Notes: a model not told the origin generated them from the sequence alone. 64,000 nt of DNA from Xenophilus aerolatus (GCA_029968055.1 JASCNX010000003.1:310001-374000); one strand, 5' to 3'; counted from the first letter of the stretch, positions 13,415 to 21,463 are shown. Numbers and translations: made by a program.

Positions 13415-15772
13415 ATGAGAGAGGCGAAAACGTACCGCCGTGAAATCGATGGACTGAGAGCCATCGCGGTGCTGGCGGTGATCGCCAACCACACCAGTCA
13501 CAGCTACTTGCCCGGCGGCTTCTTGGGCGTCGATGTGTTCTTCGTGATCTCCGGGTTTGTGATCACGTCGTCGCTGGCAGGTCTTTCTGCCAAGAGCTTT
13601 GCGGCGTTCTATTCGAGCTTCTTCGAGCGCCGGCTTAAGCGCCTGCTACCCGCATTGGCGCTGTGCGTGCTGATCACCAGCGCAGCTATTTGCATCGTCG
13701 ACCCGAATCCTCAGGTATCGCTGAGGACGGGTATGGCTGCGATGTTTGGTGCGTCAAATTTCTACCTCCTGTGGAATGCGACGGACTATTTCGCCCGAGC
13801 GGCAAGCGCGAACGCTTTTACCCAGACATGGTCGCTTGGCGTCGAAGAGCAGTTCTATTTCCTCTTTCCGGCGCTTGTATGGGCGACTGGGTTTTTTGGA
13901 CTTAAACGAGGTGGCGCTCGGCTCGTAAAAGTCATGAGCGTTCTCGCCGGTATCTCGCTGGTCACCTACTTTGCGCTCTCCTATACCTACCCCAACGCGG
14001 CGTTCTACTTGATGCCGGCAAGGTTATGGGAGCTTGCGGCGGGGAGCGCGCTGTTCCTGCTGATGCGCCTGTCCGACAGGCAGTACGCGCCGGGCCCGAA
14101 GCGCTGGCTTGGCGTGTTTCCAGGCCTCGGGCTGATTGCGGTACTCGCTCTGCCGGGTCAAGTTGCGCCATACAACACAGTGGTTGCGGTGGCGCTGACG
14201 CTCGTGCTGCTAGCTACCGCCGCGCCGGGCACGATCGTGCATCGAGCACTGCTGAACCCAGCGTTCCAGTTCCTCGGCAAGATTTCGTACTCCTTGTACC
14301 TTTGGCACTGGAGCGTGCTGTGTATCAGTCGCTGGGTCATCGGCGAGCAGCGGGTTGCCCAGCCGGTCCTGCTGGCACTGATGCTGGGCTTGGCCACATG
14401 CTCCTATTATTTCGTTGAACGGCCGTTGCGCTTCGCGCAGTGGCTACCTCAGCGGGGAAGGGCGATCGTCCCCGGCCTGACTGCCATCATCGCGGTCGTG
14501 GCCAGCGTCGCTGCCTTTTCGGCAACGCACGAGACGTTGCACCGGGTGCCTGATTTGCGCGCAGAGCTGCCACGAGCGTTCACCCCGATCCCAGGTTCAG
14601 GTCTTGACTACGGCGCTGTGTGCATTGTCAATGCGAGCGACAGACCGCTTCGTCGAGATACTTTCGAGAAGTGCACCGTTTCGCCAATACAAAATGGCGG
14701 GCAGACCATCTGGGCTATGGGGGACAGTCACGCAGGGCACTTGCAAGGGCTGCTGTACAACGTCCACCAGAAAACGGGTCTTGGTGTTCATCTCATCGAA
14801 ACGCCCGGCGTGCCATTTCCAGTGTTGGGCTCAGCCTATGCTCCGCGCGAGCAGATCGTCAAGCGGGTGATGCAACTAGCGCGCGCGGGCGATATCGTTG
14901 TGCTGTCGCGAATATTTTTGGATCGAAGCCAGCATCAGCCCGAAGCGGATGTTCAAGCGTGGGCCGTTAAGGCTGCTGAGTTCGCCGAAGAACTGCAGAG
15001 CAAGGGGATCAACTTGGTCGTCGTGGGGCCTCCGCCGATCTTCCATTACGAGGATGTGGATGCATGCAACTTCACGGTTTTTGGGCTCAGCCCTTGCGTC
15101 GAGGAGCGCAGTGCTCTTGCTACTCAAGTGGAGCAGGTGAACTCCGAAATCAATACGGCCTTCCAGGGCCGTACGAACGCCGCGGTATTCGACTCTTTTA
15201 GTTTCTTATGTGCACGCTCCGAGAAGCGCTGCTCGCCGATCAAGCAGGGCCGGTTCGTCTACCGCGATAAGGATCATTTGAACGCTACCGGTGCTGCGTT
15301 GCTCACTGTGCCGTTTCTACAGTTCTTGCAGGCTCGCGGCTGGGTGGGAGGGGACATCTGGAAAGCCGAGTACAAAGATATCGACTTTCGGGCCCCTGAC
15401 CTTGACGGCGGTGCAGCCTCGGGGCTGGGAGACGTTGAACTGCCGTTTGGACGATGGACAATCGCCAAGAGGGTAGAGATCGAGTTCGGAACATGGGTCC
15501 CGGCGAATGTGAGACTCCGGTTTGAGCTTGATGGTGCCTATGACTCGGCGATCGGGACTCGGGCTTACGCCACGTTGAACGGTGTGACGGTAGCCTTTGC
15601 CGTTCCAAAGGGACGAAGCGTGGTTGAACTCGATTTTCGAGATGTGCCCCGAGGAACCAGCGCGCTGGTCCTCGACATTCCGGCAGCCAGCTCACCGAAG
15701 GAGGTGGGCAACTCCGAGGATGGGCGTCTATTGGGCCTGCGAATGCGGCGCCTCACGATGTTAGGTACTTGA
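13415..15772 (+). CDS. Acyltransferase-3/SGNH protein, probable polysaccharide O-acetyltransferase
   Basis: A 785-residue inner-membrane protein with three parts. Residues 1 to about 380 form the acyltransferase-3 multispanning domain (YRREIDGLRAIAVLAV, HTSHSYLPGGFLGVDVFFVI, SLGVEEQFYFLFP). Residues about 420-650 form an SGNH domain with GDSHAGH (nucleophile Ser near 436) and a KDHLN Asp/His site near 619. The last 120 residues form a beta-rich region ending SPKEVGNSEDGRLLGLRM, resembling a module at the C-terminus of some phosphoglycerol transferases. It probably acetylates O-antigen, capsule or another surface glycan. Base composition is less GC-rich than the flanking core genes, consistent with acquisition on the island. 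ATG at 13415 is chosen for its fit to family N-termini; a TTG at 13397 is possible. Confidence 0.88.
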   Translation: MREAKTYRREIDGLRAIAVLAVIANHTSHSYLPGGFLGVDVFFVISGFVITSSLAGLSAKSFAAFYSSFFERRLKRLLPALALCVLITSAAICIVDPNPQVSLRTGMAAMFGASNFYLLWNATDYFARAASANAFTQTWSLGVEEQFYFLFPALVWATGFFGLKRGGARLVKVMSVLAGISLVTYFALSYTYPNAAFYLMPARLWELAAGSALFLLMRLSDRQYAPGPKRWLGVFPGLGLIAVLALPGQVAPYNTVVAVALTLVLLATAAPGTIVHRALLNPAFQFLGKISYSLYLWHWSVLCISRWVIGEQRVAQPVLLALMLGLATCSYYFVERPLRFAQWLPQRGRAIVPGLTAIIAVVASVAAFSATHETLHRVPDLRAELPRAFTPIPGSGLDYGAVCIVNASDRPLRRDTFEKCTVSPIQNGGQTIWAMGDSHAGHLQGLLYNVHQKTGLGVHLIETPGVPFPVLGSAYAPREQIVKRVMQLARAGDIVVLSRIFLDRSQHQPEADVQAWAVKAAEFAEELQSKGINLVVVGPPPIFHYEDVDACNFTVFGLSPCVEERSALATQVEQVNSEINTAFQGRTNAAVFDSFSFLCARSEKRCSPIKQGRFVYRDKDHLNATGAALLTVPFLQFLQARGWVGGDIWKAEYKDIDFRAPDLDGGAASGLGDVELPFGRWTIAKRVEIEFGTWVPANVRLRFELDGAYDSAIGTRAYATLNGVTVAFAVPKGRSVVELDFRDVPRGTSALVLDIPAASSPKEVGNSEDGRLLGLRMRRLTMLGT

Positions 15773-15971
15773 GCCGAGTCGCCCACTTGTCCAGCGTGGA
15801 TGACATTCTGCTAGCACCACGACGCCAATGCGCAGCGTTCGGACAATGATTCGTCAACGATGCGGCTTGGTGCGCCCACCGAGGTCGATCCCCCGCCTGT
15901 GCTCCTAACAATGCGATGCCTCACTCGTCGAAACTTGAATTGCGGGTTTAGATGAAGCGGCACCGCGCCTG

Positions 15972-16238
15972 CTACTGGCGGCGCGATAACAACGACGGGC
16001 GCTCATCGATTTGAGCGACCAAGCGCCACAAGATTCCTGGACATTCGGCAGGGTGGCGGGGCAGCCCCCGGTCGCCGCCAGCTTGAAGAAACTTGGTTGC
16101 GATGCGGACGATCTCGAAGCCGCAACCCACGCATTGGTAGATGCCAGTCACTGGGGCGGACTGGCCGGGCAGATAGCGTTCCTCGAACTGAGGCGCATTG
16201 GACAGCTTCAGCCCTGGGCCGTGCGTAAGGAGCGCCAT
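15972..16238 (-). CDS. Small CxxC zinc-ribbon-like hypothetical protein
   Basis: An 88-residue product with the segment YLPGQSAPVTGIYQCVGCGFEIV, which matches small proteins that have a P-G-x-x-A-P-x-S/T-G-I-Y-x-C-x-x-C-G pattern and usually end in a W-R-L motif, as here (ILWRLVA). The two cysteines could hold half of a metal site. The start at 16238 is set by a strong GGAGG ribosome-binding site five to six bases upstream. In relatives a PPQNHHQH-like block normally follows; here it is missing and replaced by unrelated residues, so the protein may be degenerate. Function unknown. It lies in the island remnant. Confidence 0.55.
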   Translation of the reverse strand: MALLTHGPGLKLSNAPQFEERYLPGQSAPVTGIYQCVGCGFEIVRIATKFLQAGGDRGLPRHPAECPGILWRLVAQIDERPSLLSRRQ

Positions 16239-16458
16239 GGTTGCCTCCAACCGATGGACTTTCATTGGAGTGGGGCTGTGCCGGAATTCCAGAGTTCGCC
16301 CGATGGAGACAGCGATCTAGGAAAAACCCCGAGCCATAAACACTTAGGGGCGGCGCGTTAAATAACTCTGCGCCGTCTAACGTTGCGTCTGGCACCGACT
16401 CGGCGGTTTCGAGGCCCTCCGACTTGCCAACTAGTACTTCCGGGCTACAGTTTCCGTC

Positions 16459-16671
16459 ATGAGCAGGCCGACGTACCTCATCATTAAGCGATTTCAGGAT
16501 AGGGCGGAATCGTTGAAGGAACAGTTCAGTGGAAGCGGACTGGATGACGCGATTGCCAGTCTGGCAGGATGGATGGATGCGGCACACAACCGTCTCACGG
16601 ATCAAGATCGCGCCGTACTTACGGAACTCGGCGGCGTTCTCTATCGTGAGGGTCTGCACCGGAAAAATTGA
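16459..16671 (+). CDS. Hypothetical protein (70 aa)
   Basis: A short open frame starting MSRPTYLIIKRF and rich in helical, charged sequence (LDDAIASLAGWMDAA, LTDQDRAVLTELGG). It has no motif I can assign, no signal peptide and no membrane segment. The composition looks like a real soluble protein rather than an antisense shadow, and no other frame here is better. No clear ribosome-binding site is visible. It sits alone in the gene-poor island remnant. Confidence 0.45.
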   Translation: MSRPTYLIIKRFQDRAESLKEQFSGSGLDDAIASLAGWMDAAHNRLTDQDRAVLTELGGVLYREGLHRKN

Positions 16672-17241
16672 CGGTGACGAGCGGTTGCCCCCACTGGCCA
16701 ACCCTCGAAGCGCTGCGCGGAACTATCGTCCCTGGAGTTTCAGCGCTGCGGTGGTGTTTGCCGCGCGACCGCTGCTGTGGCAGCGCTGGCAAGAACTCTC
16801 AAGCGCTCGCGATTCGCTCCCAAGTGGCTTCGTTGTGGAGTCCCGTCCGGCGTTGCCAAGGGCCAAAGGCTAGGGCCGCCTTCGCCGGAGCGCTCCAGGC
16901 CGTTGGATGAGCCGCAGTTGTTTCGAGCAGGTGCGAAAAAGCCCGCGCAGTGGCGGGCTTCGGGTGTGTGGTCGTGGACTCTTACGCGGTCCACGCTACG
17001 TGCTTGCAACAGCAGGGGCGCCCAGTTGTTTTCTTGTCATTGGCGCCAGTGCTCGACAATCCGCCGCGAGATACGGGGAACAGGTCGGTCGTGACCTGTT
17101 GGAGCCATTGTACCGGGCGGCGCTCAGGGCAAGAAAATGCCCTCCCGGGATGGACCGAGTGTCAGTCATAGCAGACTGGCCTTGTTCAACGCGAACGCAC
17201 GTCGACCCGTTTGTTCCCACCGACTTGCCGATTGGGGCAGC
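16672..17241. other. Gene-poor stretch at the right edge of the island remnant
   Basis: I see no supportable gene in these 570 bases. The stretch holds a minus-strand intrinsic terminator (16936-16960), a short inverted repeat GTGGAC/GTCCAC at 16974-16994, and a perfect inverted repeat at 17079-17100. A duplicated tRNA-Arg 3' end, which would mark the island's far attachment site, was not found by eye. Confidence 0.5.
16936..16960 (-). terminator. Rho-independent terminator
   Basis: On the minus strand, AAGCCCGC (16960-16953) pairs with GCGGGCTT (16946-16939) around a six-base loop and is followed by a T tract ending at 16936. It could end the transcript of the 17242-18629 genes, although it lies about 285 bases beyond the last stop. 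Confidence 0.7.
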
Positions 17242-17613
17242 TCAGCCAACAAGTCCGCTCGGAGGCCCACCATGCGGAAACGTTGCCTCCTCGATGCATC
17301 GAAACCGCCCTTGCGCATCGCGCCGAGCGAACACGTAGACCTCCATCGCGATCCGAGCTCCACCGCGCAGGCGAAGGTCGATGACATGCCGCTCGGCGTA
17401 GTGCTCGCCCTGCGCCTGCTCGTCAAGCACCGTGACATCGACCTGCTCCACCTCCGCCCGAAGCTTCTCGATCCGCGTTCGGAAGCCGGCACGGTCGACC
17501 CATTCGCCGTTGGTTCGCTGCCGAAAGTCCGCGGTGACATGCAGCGCCAACGCCTCGTCCACGGTGCGATGCGGGTCGAACAAGTCGGCGATGGCTTGCT
17601 GCAGGCGATTCAT
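17242..17613 (-). CDS. NTF2-like (SnoaL-type) protein
   Basis: A 123-residue protein with the size and layout of the nuclear transport factor 2-like superfamily: an N-terminal helix (AIADLFDPHRTVDEALALHV), then FRQRTNGEWVDRAGFRTRI, and a strand-rich C-terminal half (RHVIDLRLRGGARIAMEVYVFAR). Such proteins are often small enzymes or ligand-binding proteins; none of their catalytic signatures is certain here. Its ATG overlaps the stop of the upstream oxidoreductase gene (ATGA), so the two are translationally coupled and probably act together. The divergent LysR regulator may control both. Confidence 0.75.
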   Translation of the reverse strand: MNRLQQAIADLFDPHRTVDEALALHVTADFRQRTNGEWVDRAGFRTRIEKLRAEVEQVDVTVLDEQAQGEHYAERHVIDLRLRGGARIAMEVYVFARRDAQGRFRCIEEATFPHGGPPSGLVG

Positions 17614-18629
17614 CGCACCTGGAGCACGATCTTGCCGGCGATGTGGCCCGCCGCCGCACGCTCGTGCGCCAGGCGCGCGTCGGCCAGTCCGTAGGTGCTG
17701 TCGATGTGGACGCGCACGGCGCCTGCGGCAAGCATGTTGGCCAGTTCGGCCAGTTGGGCGCCAGAAGAGCGAACCTGTGTCGTCGACACGGTGACGCCCA
17801 GGTGCGCCGCCTCGTCCGTGCCCGAGTAGCCCAACGGGAAGATCGGGAACAGGGCTCCGCCTCGCCGCAGCGTGCGCAGGAAGCGGCCGGTGTTCGGGCC
17901 GCCGACCGCGTCGACCACCAGGTCCACATCGCGCACGACGTCTTCGGCGTTGCGCTTCTGGTAGTCGATGTAGTCGTCGGCGCCCAGTTCGCGCAGCAGC
18001 CCCTCGTGCACGCCAGAGGCCACGGCGATGACCCGTGCGCCTTTCCACTTGGCGAGCTGCACCGCGAAATGGCCGACACCGCCGGCGGCCCCGTTCACGA
18101 GGACGGTCCTGCCCGCCAATGGCACGGGTTCATGCTGCCGCGGTTGCAGAGGGTTGGGCAGGTCGTGGCCGAGGTCGATCATGAATTGCCAGGCGGTCAG
18201 CAGCGACATCGGCGAACCGGCGGCGTGCAGATGGTCCACGGCAGCAGGCTTGATCGCGACCTCCGAGGCGGGCGCACTCACGTACTGCGCATAGGCTCGG
18301 CTCGTGCCCGCGAGGCCGCTTGGAAACCTCACCATCGCGTAGACCTCGTCCCCGACGACGAAGTCGGAGACGTCGCTCGCCACGGCAGCCACGGTGCCGG
18401 AGACGTCGGTGCCCAGGATCAACGGGAAGCTCACCTGCGGCTGCCACTGCGGCGGCAGCATCTTGTAGCCCTCGCGCAGATACAGGTCGGGCGGATTCAG
18501 CCCCACGGCGTGAACCCGGATGAGCACCTCGCCCGGCTGAAGTTCTGGCACCGGGGCATCCTCGTACCGAAGCACGTGGGGGCCGCCGAATTCGTGGAGC
18601 TGGATGGCCTTCATCGTCTTTGTCGTCAT
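17610..18629 (-). CDS. NADP-dependent zinc-type alcohol dehydrogenase-like oxidoreductase (quinone oxidoreductase family)
   Basis: A 339-residue medium-chain dehydrogenase/reductase. The N-terminal GroES-like domain starts MKAIQLHEFGGPHVLRYEDAP and contains VGLNPPDLYLREG and LGTDVSGTVAAV. The Rossmann domain has VLVNGAAGGVGHFAVQLAK, the AAGGVG nucleotide motif of NADPH:quinone reductases, and a later VVDAVGG. The zinc-binding cysteines of true alcohol dehydrogenases are absent, so a zinc-independent quinone or enone reductase is likely. ATG at 18629 has AAGGA seven bases upstream and fits family N-termini; an in-frame ATG ten codons earlier is less likely. A LysR-type gene lies divergently, with a candidate operator at 18703. 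Confidence 0.9.
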   Translation of the reverse strand: MTTKTMKAIQLHEFGGPHVLRYEDAPVPELQPGEVLIRVHAVGLNPPDLYLREGYKMLPPQWQPQVSFPLILGTDVSGTVAAVASDVSDFVVGDEVYAMVRFPSGLAGTSRAYAQYVSAPASEVAIKPAAVDHLHAAGSPMSLLTAWQFMIDLGHDLPNPLQPRQHEPVPLAGRTVLVNGAAGGVGHFAVQLAKWKGARVIAVASGVHEGLLRELGADDYIDYQKRNAEDVVRDVDLVVDAVGGPNTGRFLRTLRRGGALFPIFPLGYSGTDEAAHLGVTVSTTQVRSSGAQLAELANMLAAGAVRVHIDSTYGLADARLAHERAAAGHIAGKIVLQVR

Positions 18630-18702
18630 GGGATGTCCTTGATCGGGGTTGTCCTGCAAAGGGAGTGGAGTACGTCGAAGAGCCAGTCTGAATCAGTGGT
18701 CT

Positions 18703-18716
18703 TGATTTGATAATCA
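18703..18716. promoter_or_regulatory. Candidate LysR-type operator (T-N11-A class palindrome)
   Basis: TGATTTGATAATCA is a palindrome of TGATT and AATCA around four bases. It lies in the intergenic region between the oxidoreductase and its divergent LysR gene, where such regulators normally bind. Confidence 0.5.
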
Positions 18717-18779
18717 GGCCGGAAATCACTTCAAAAGTGCCATGAAGGAACAACTGAGCCTGGAGCGCTGACGGGCATC

Positions 18780-19652
18780 GTGGCGTTCGCGCGAGCAGGC
18801 TCGTTGGGCAGCTTTTCGGCGGCGGCCCGGGCCCTGTCCGTGTCGCCGTCGGCGGTGAGCAAGACGATTCAGCGCCTGGAGCAGCAGTTGGGTTTGCGCC
18901 TGTTCACGCGCACGACGCGTTCGCTGGCGTTGACGCCCGAGGGCCGGGACCTTCACGACAAGGCGCTGCGCCTTCTCCAGGCGGTGGAGGAGGTGGTGCA
19001 GTCGGCCGCAGCCGCCCATGCCGAGCCCTCCGGGACGCTGAAGATCGCCGCATCACTGCCCATCGGCACGCGCCTGCTCGCGCCGGCCTTGCCAGAATTT
19101 CGCCGGCGCTACCCGCAGGTCGCCATCGATTTGCGGTTGAGCGACCACTTCGTCAACCTTGTCGACGAGGGCATCGACGTGGCGATCCGCATCGGGCCGC
19201 TCGCCGATTCGCGCCTCGTGGCGCGCACCTTGGCGCCGGTGCGGCTCCAGGCTTACGCATCGCCGGCCTACCTGCAGGCACGCGGTACGCCGCTCAAGCC
19301 CGAAGACCTGGCGCAGCACGACTGTGTGAACTTCCGCTACAAGACCTCGGGGCTGGTCATGCGCTGGAGCTTTCGGGTGGGCGGCCGGACCGTGGAGTTC
19401 ACGCCCGAGGCGAACATCGTGGTCGACGTGAGCGACGCGGTGGTGGAGGTGCTCACGGCGGGGGGCGGTGTCGGCATGGCGGCTTCATGGATCGCCGCGC
19501 CGCACGTGCGGCGCGGTGCCCTGGTGCCGCTGCTGGGCGAGCATGCCATCGACAGCGCCGTCATCACCGCCCTCTGGCCCGAGAGCCGACGGGGGCATCC
19601 CAACGTCAAGGCATTCGTCGCGTTCCTGGAAGAGGTGTTCGATCTGCCTTGA
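18780..19652 (+). CDS. LysR-family transcriptional regulator, probable frameshift at the 5' end
   Basis: A LysR-type regulator with a winged-helix DNA-binding domain (SFSAAARALSVSPSAVSKTI, then QLGLRLFTRTTRSLALT) and a substrate-binding domain (PIGTRLLAPALPEFRRRYP, GIDVAIRIGPLADSRLVART) typical of the CrgA-like branch that controls nearby oxidoreductases. As given, the frame can start only at GTG 18780, which cuts off the first residues of helix 1. An ATG at 18742 gives MKEQLSLER and then TGA; adding one base after 18767 would join it as MKEQLSLER-LTGIVAFARAGS, the normal start of the family. I therefore suspect a one-base deletion or sequencing error. It is divergent from the oxidoreductase gene. 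Confidence 0.82.
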   Translation: MAFARAGSLGSFSAAARALSVSPSAVSKTIQRLEQQLGLRLFTRTTRSLALTPEGRDLHDKALRLLQAVEEVVQSAAAAHAEPSGTLKIAASLPIGTRLLAPALPEFRRRYPQVAIDLRLSDHFVNLVDEGIDVAIRIGPLADSRLVARTLAPVRLQAYASPAYLQARGTPLKPEDLAQHDCVNFRYKTSGLVMRWSFRVGGRTVEFTPEANIVVDVSDAVVEVLTAGGGVGMAASWIAAPHVRRGALVPLLGEHAIDSAVITALWPESRRGHPNVKAFVAFLEEVFDLP

Positions 19653-19719
19653 GAGAGAGGGATCCCACGTTCATCGTGGGCCCCTGGCTCGGTCGCTGGG
19701 CTGCGTGCAGCCCCGTGGA

Positions 19720-20103
19720 TCAACGCCCCTCGATCCAGCGCAACACCGTGATTCCGGCCCACAGGTTCAGGGCAATCGCAGACCCCAGCAGCGCGGCGCC
19801 CGCCCAGGCGGAGTTCCCAGGCACAAGGAGCAGAAGCGGCGTCCAGGGCAGCGCCAGAACGAGGGTGTACAGCGCGGCCATCGCGTCCGCCCGCGACCCC
19901 AACCATCCGTGTGCGCTGGCAGGGACGAGCGCCAACGCAACGGCGCCGGCGCCGGCGTACGTCCAGAGAAGACGCCGCAGAACCGATGCGGCGCCTGCAT
20001 GCCAGCGATGAGCCTCCCGCCAGTCGGTCAGCCACCGTGCGGCGTCCTTGAGCCGCACGGCCTTCACGTCGATGTCGGCGGTGCCGCCGGGTCGGGGTTG
20101 CAT
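19720..20103 (-). CDS. Hypothetical membrane protein
   Basis: A 127-residue product with a charged N-terminus (LKDAARWLTDWREAHRWHAG) and three hydrophobic segments: LLWTYAGAGAVALALVPAS, ALYTLVLALPWTPLLLLVPG and AWAGAALLGSAIALNLWAG. It has no motif I can name. The start at 20103 is the first ATG next to the conserved-looking part; longer in-frame extension upstream is possible and no good ribosome-binding site is visible. It lies downstream, on the same strand, of the putative small RNA at 20214-20290. Confidence 0.5.
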   Translation of the reverse strand: MQPRPGGTADIDVKAVRLKDAARWLTDWREAHRWHAGAASVLRRLLWTYAGAGAVALALVPASAHGWLGSRADAMAALYTLVLALPWTPLLLLVPGNSAWAGAALLGSAIALNLWAGITVLRWIEGR

Positions 20104-20213
20104 GAGGCCATTCTGGCCGAGTCCCGCGCAGTTGCCAGGCGCTTTCGCTTGGTGATTCGTAGGACTGCAACACTGCCGCAACTGCTCTTGCAAGAGGGCA
20201 GCGGCGGCCCTGC

Positions 20214-20290
20214 AAAAAACAACCCGCCGAGGCGGGTTGAAGGCAGCCCTTCATACGAGGAGGGAGGAGGAGAAGAGACAAGGGCTGCAG
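20214..20290 (-). ncRNA. Putative small RNA with anti-Shine-Dalgarno loop, copy 1
   Basis: On the minus strand, GCAGCCCTT (20288-20280) pairs with AAGGGCTGC (20251-20243), enclosing a 28-base pyrimidine loop with repeated CUCC (CUCCUCCUCCCUCCUC). A second hairpin, AACCCGCC/GGCGGGTT (20238-20221), follows with a run of six T, a strong intrinsic terminator. The same two-hairpin layout recurs at 20890-20970. CUCCUCC loops plus a terminator recall the CcsR/Cuckoo RNA type described in proteobacteria. The 5' end is estimated; a promoter was not identified with confidence. Confidence 0.5.
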
Positions 20291-20491
20291 GAAACGACTG
20301 TGCCGCCACCAACTTAGGCGAATCTGAAGAGGTGCTTCCTTCAGGCGCCCCGGTGCGTCTACGGTCACAGGCAGCGTCACGCCGTCGCCGAAACTCTCAA
20401 ATTCGAGAAAAAAGTACTACGAAGGTTTAGTTTTGTTAACCTAAGTGTTCACTTGTGCGGTATCGTTCGGGCACTTCTTCCGCACCTCGCC

Positions 20492-20809
20492 ATGAACACC
20501 GACCGCGACTTCCAGCTGTTCCTCACCCGCCTCGATTCCAACGATCTGGCTTGCCTCGCCGGCCTTCGTCAGGGCTGGGGCGACGAAGCTGCGGAACGCG
20601 TGGCCGAAGGCCTGCGGATCGCGGCCGACTGCCGTCGGCAGGCCGAGCTGCGCCAGGCCAAGGCCCATGCACGGCGCGCGGTGTGGGTGGGCATGCGCCG
20701 CCAGTGGCGCCAGTGGTGCCACGCCGCCAAGCGGCCGGTCGGCCCCTGGGCGCACGGCGTCGGCGACCGTCTGCGCCAGCGCCTGTCTTCCTTCGGCCAA
20801 CTGGCCTGA
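20492..20809 (+). CDS. Hypothetical protein between two putative small RNAs
   Basis: A 105-residue product starting MNTDRDFQLFLTRLDSND, Ala/Arg-rich and probably helical, with a basic Trp-containing stretch near residues 67-80 (VWVGMRRQWRQWCHAAKR). No signal peptide, membrane segment or known domain is apparent. The ATG at 20492 begins the part with normal codon usage. An AT-rich upstream region (20420-20470) could hold its promoter. It is convergent with the small RNA at 20890-20970. Function unknown. Confidence 0.55.
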   Translation: MNTDRDFQLFLTRLDSNDLACLAGLRQGWGDEAAERVAEGLRIAADCRRQAELRQAKAHARRAVWVGMRRQWRQWCHAAKRPVGPWAHGVGDRLRQRLSSFGQLA

Positions 20810-20889
20810 GCCGGTTCGTCGTCCGGCGCTGTGCCCGGCAAGGATCGGGCGGCAGTGCCTCGCGCGCTCGTCGGCACCACTTTCCGTCG

Positions 20890-20970
20890 CACAAAAAGAA
20901 AACCCGCCGAAGCGGGTCAACAACAGCCCGATAGACGGGAGGAGGAGTCGGAAGAGACGCCGGGCTGCCG
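20890..20970 (-). ncRNA. Putative small RNA with anti-Shine-Dalgarno loop, copy 2
   Basis: On the minus strand, CAGCCCG (20967-20961) pairs with CGGGCTG (20930-20924) around a loop of about 30 bases containing CUCUUCC and CUCCUCCUCCC. It is followed by the hairpin ACCCGC-TTCG-GCGGGT (20917-20902) and a T-rich tail. Layout, loop motif and the CUCUUC element match copy 1, while the stems differ by compensating changes (CCCTT/AAGGG versus CCCG/CGGG), which supports selection on RNA structure. Confidence 0.5.
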
Positions 20971-21148
20971 AATCCACAGTCTGCCGGGGTGACCTGAACG
21001 TCTGCTGAGTAAACAGCCGTACTCACCGGCCGGAGGCGGCTCTGGCCGTGCGAAGCGACCGACATCCGCTTTCCCGCGTGGCCTACCCGACTGGCGCGTG
21101 CAGCTTCGCAGCATGGATTCCTGTCCTTGACAGCGAAAGGAGTCCACC

Positions 21149-21463
21149 ATGCCTCGCGGAGACAAAGCAGCCTATTCCGACAAGCAGAAGCGTCAGGCCG
21201 AGCACATCGAGCAGGGATACGAAAAACGCGGCGTGTCCAAGCCCGAGTCCGAGCGCCGTGCCTGGGCCACCGTGAATGCCGAAACCGGCGGCGGCAAGAA
21301 GTCCGGCTCCGGCCGCGGCAAGGCCGAAAACCATGCACCCGCGCACAAGGGCGGCGAGAAGGGCGGTGCCGCATCCGCCGCTCGCTCTGCTGCCGAGCGG
21401 TCCGCGTCGGCCAAGAAGGCCGCTGCCACCCGCAAACGCAACGCAGCACGCGCCCGGCACTGA
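21149..21463 (+). CDS. Small basic protein of the 'plasmid stabilization'-like family
   Basis: A 104-residue, very basic protein. The N-terminal 45 residues (YSDKQKRQAEHIEQGYEKRG, then RRAWATVNAETGGG) match small chromosomal proteins often labelled plasmid stabilization protein. The rest is a low-complexity Gly/Ser/Ala/Lys/Arg tail resembling a histone H1-like tail. The start at 21149 has a good GGAG ribosome-binding site. The family label is historical and there is no evidence of a plasmid role here; DNA or RNA binding through the tail is an inference. Confidence 0.72.
   Translation: MPRGDKAAYSDKQKRQAEHIEQGYEKRGVSKPESERRAWATVNAETGGGKKSGSGRGKAENHAPAHKGGEKGGAASAARSAAERSASAKKAAATRKRNAARARH

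Noticed and set aside
12062-17241. Search for a second tRNA-Arg 3' end as the island's far attachment site
   Set aside because: No convincing copy of the T-arm and acceptor sequence was found by eye, so no att pair is claimed.
16672-17241. Short frames of 60-180 codons in the gene-poor stretch
   Set aside because: They lack ribosome-binding sites, motifs and consistent codon use; the longest continues antisense into the NTF2-like gene.
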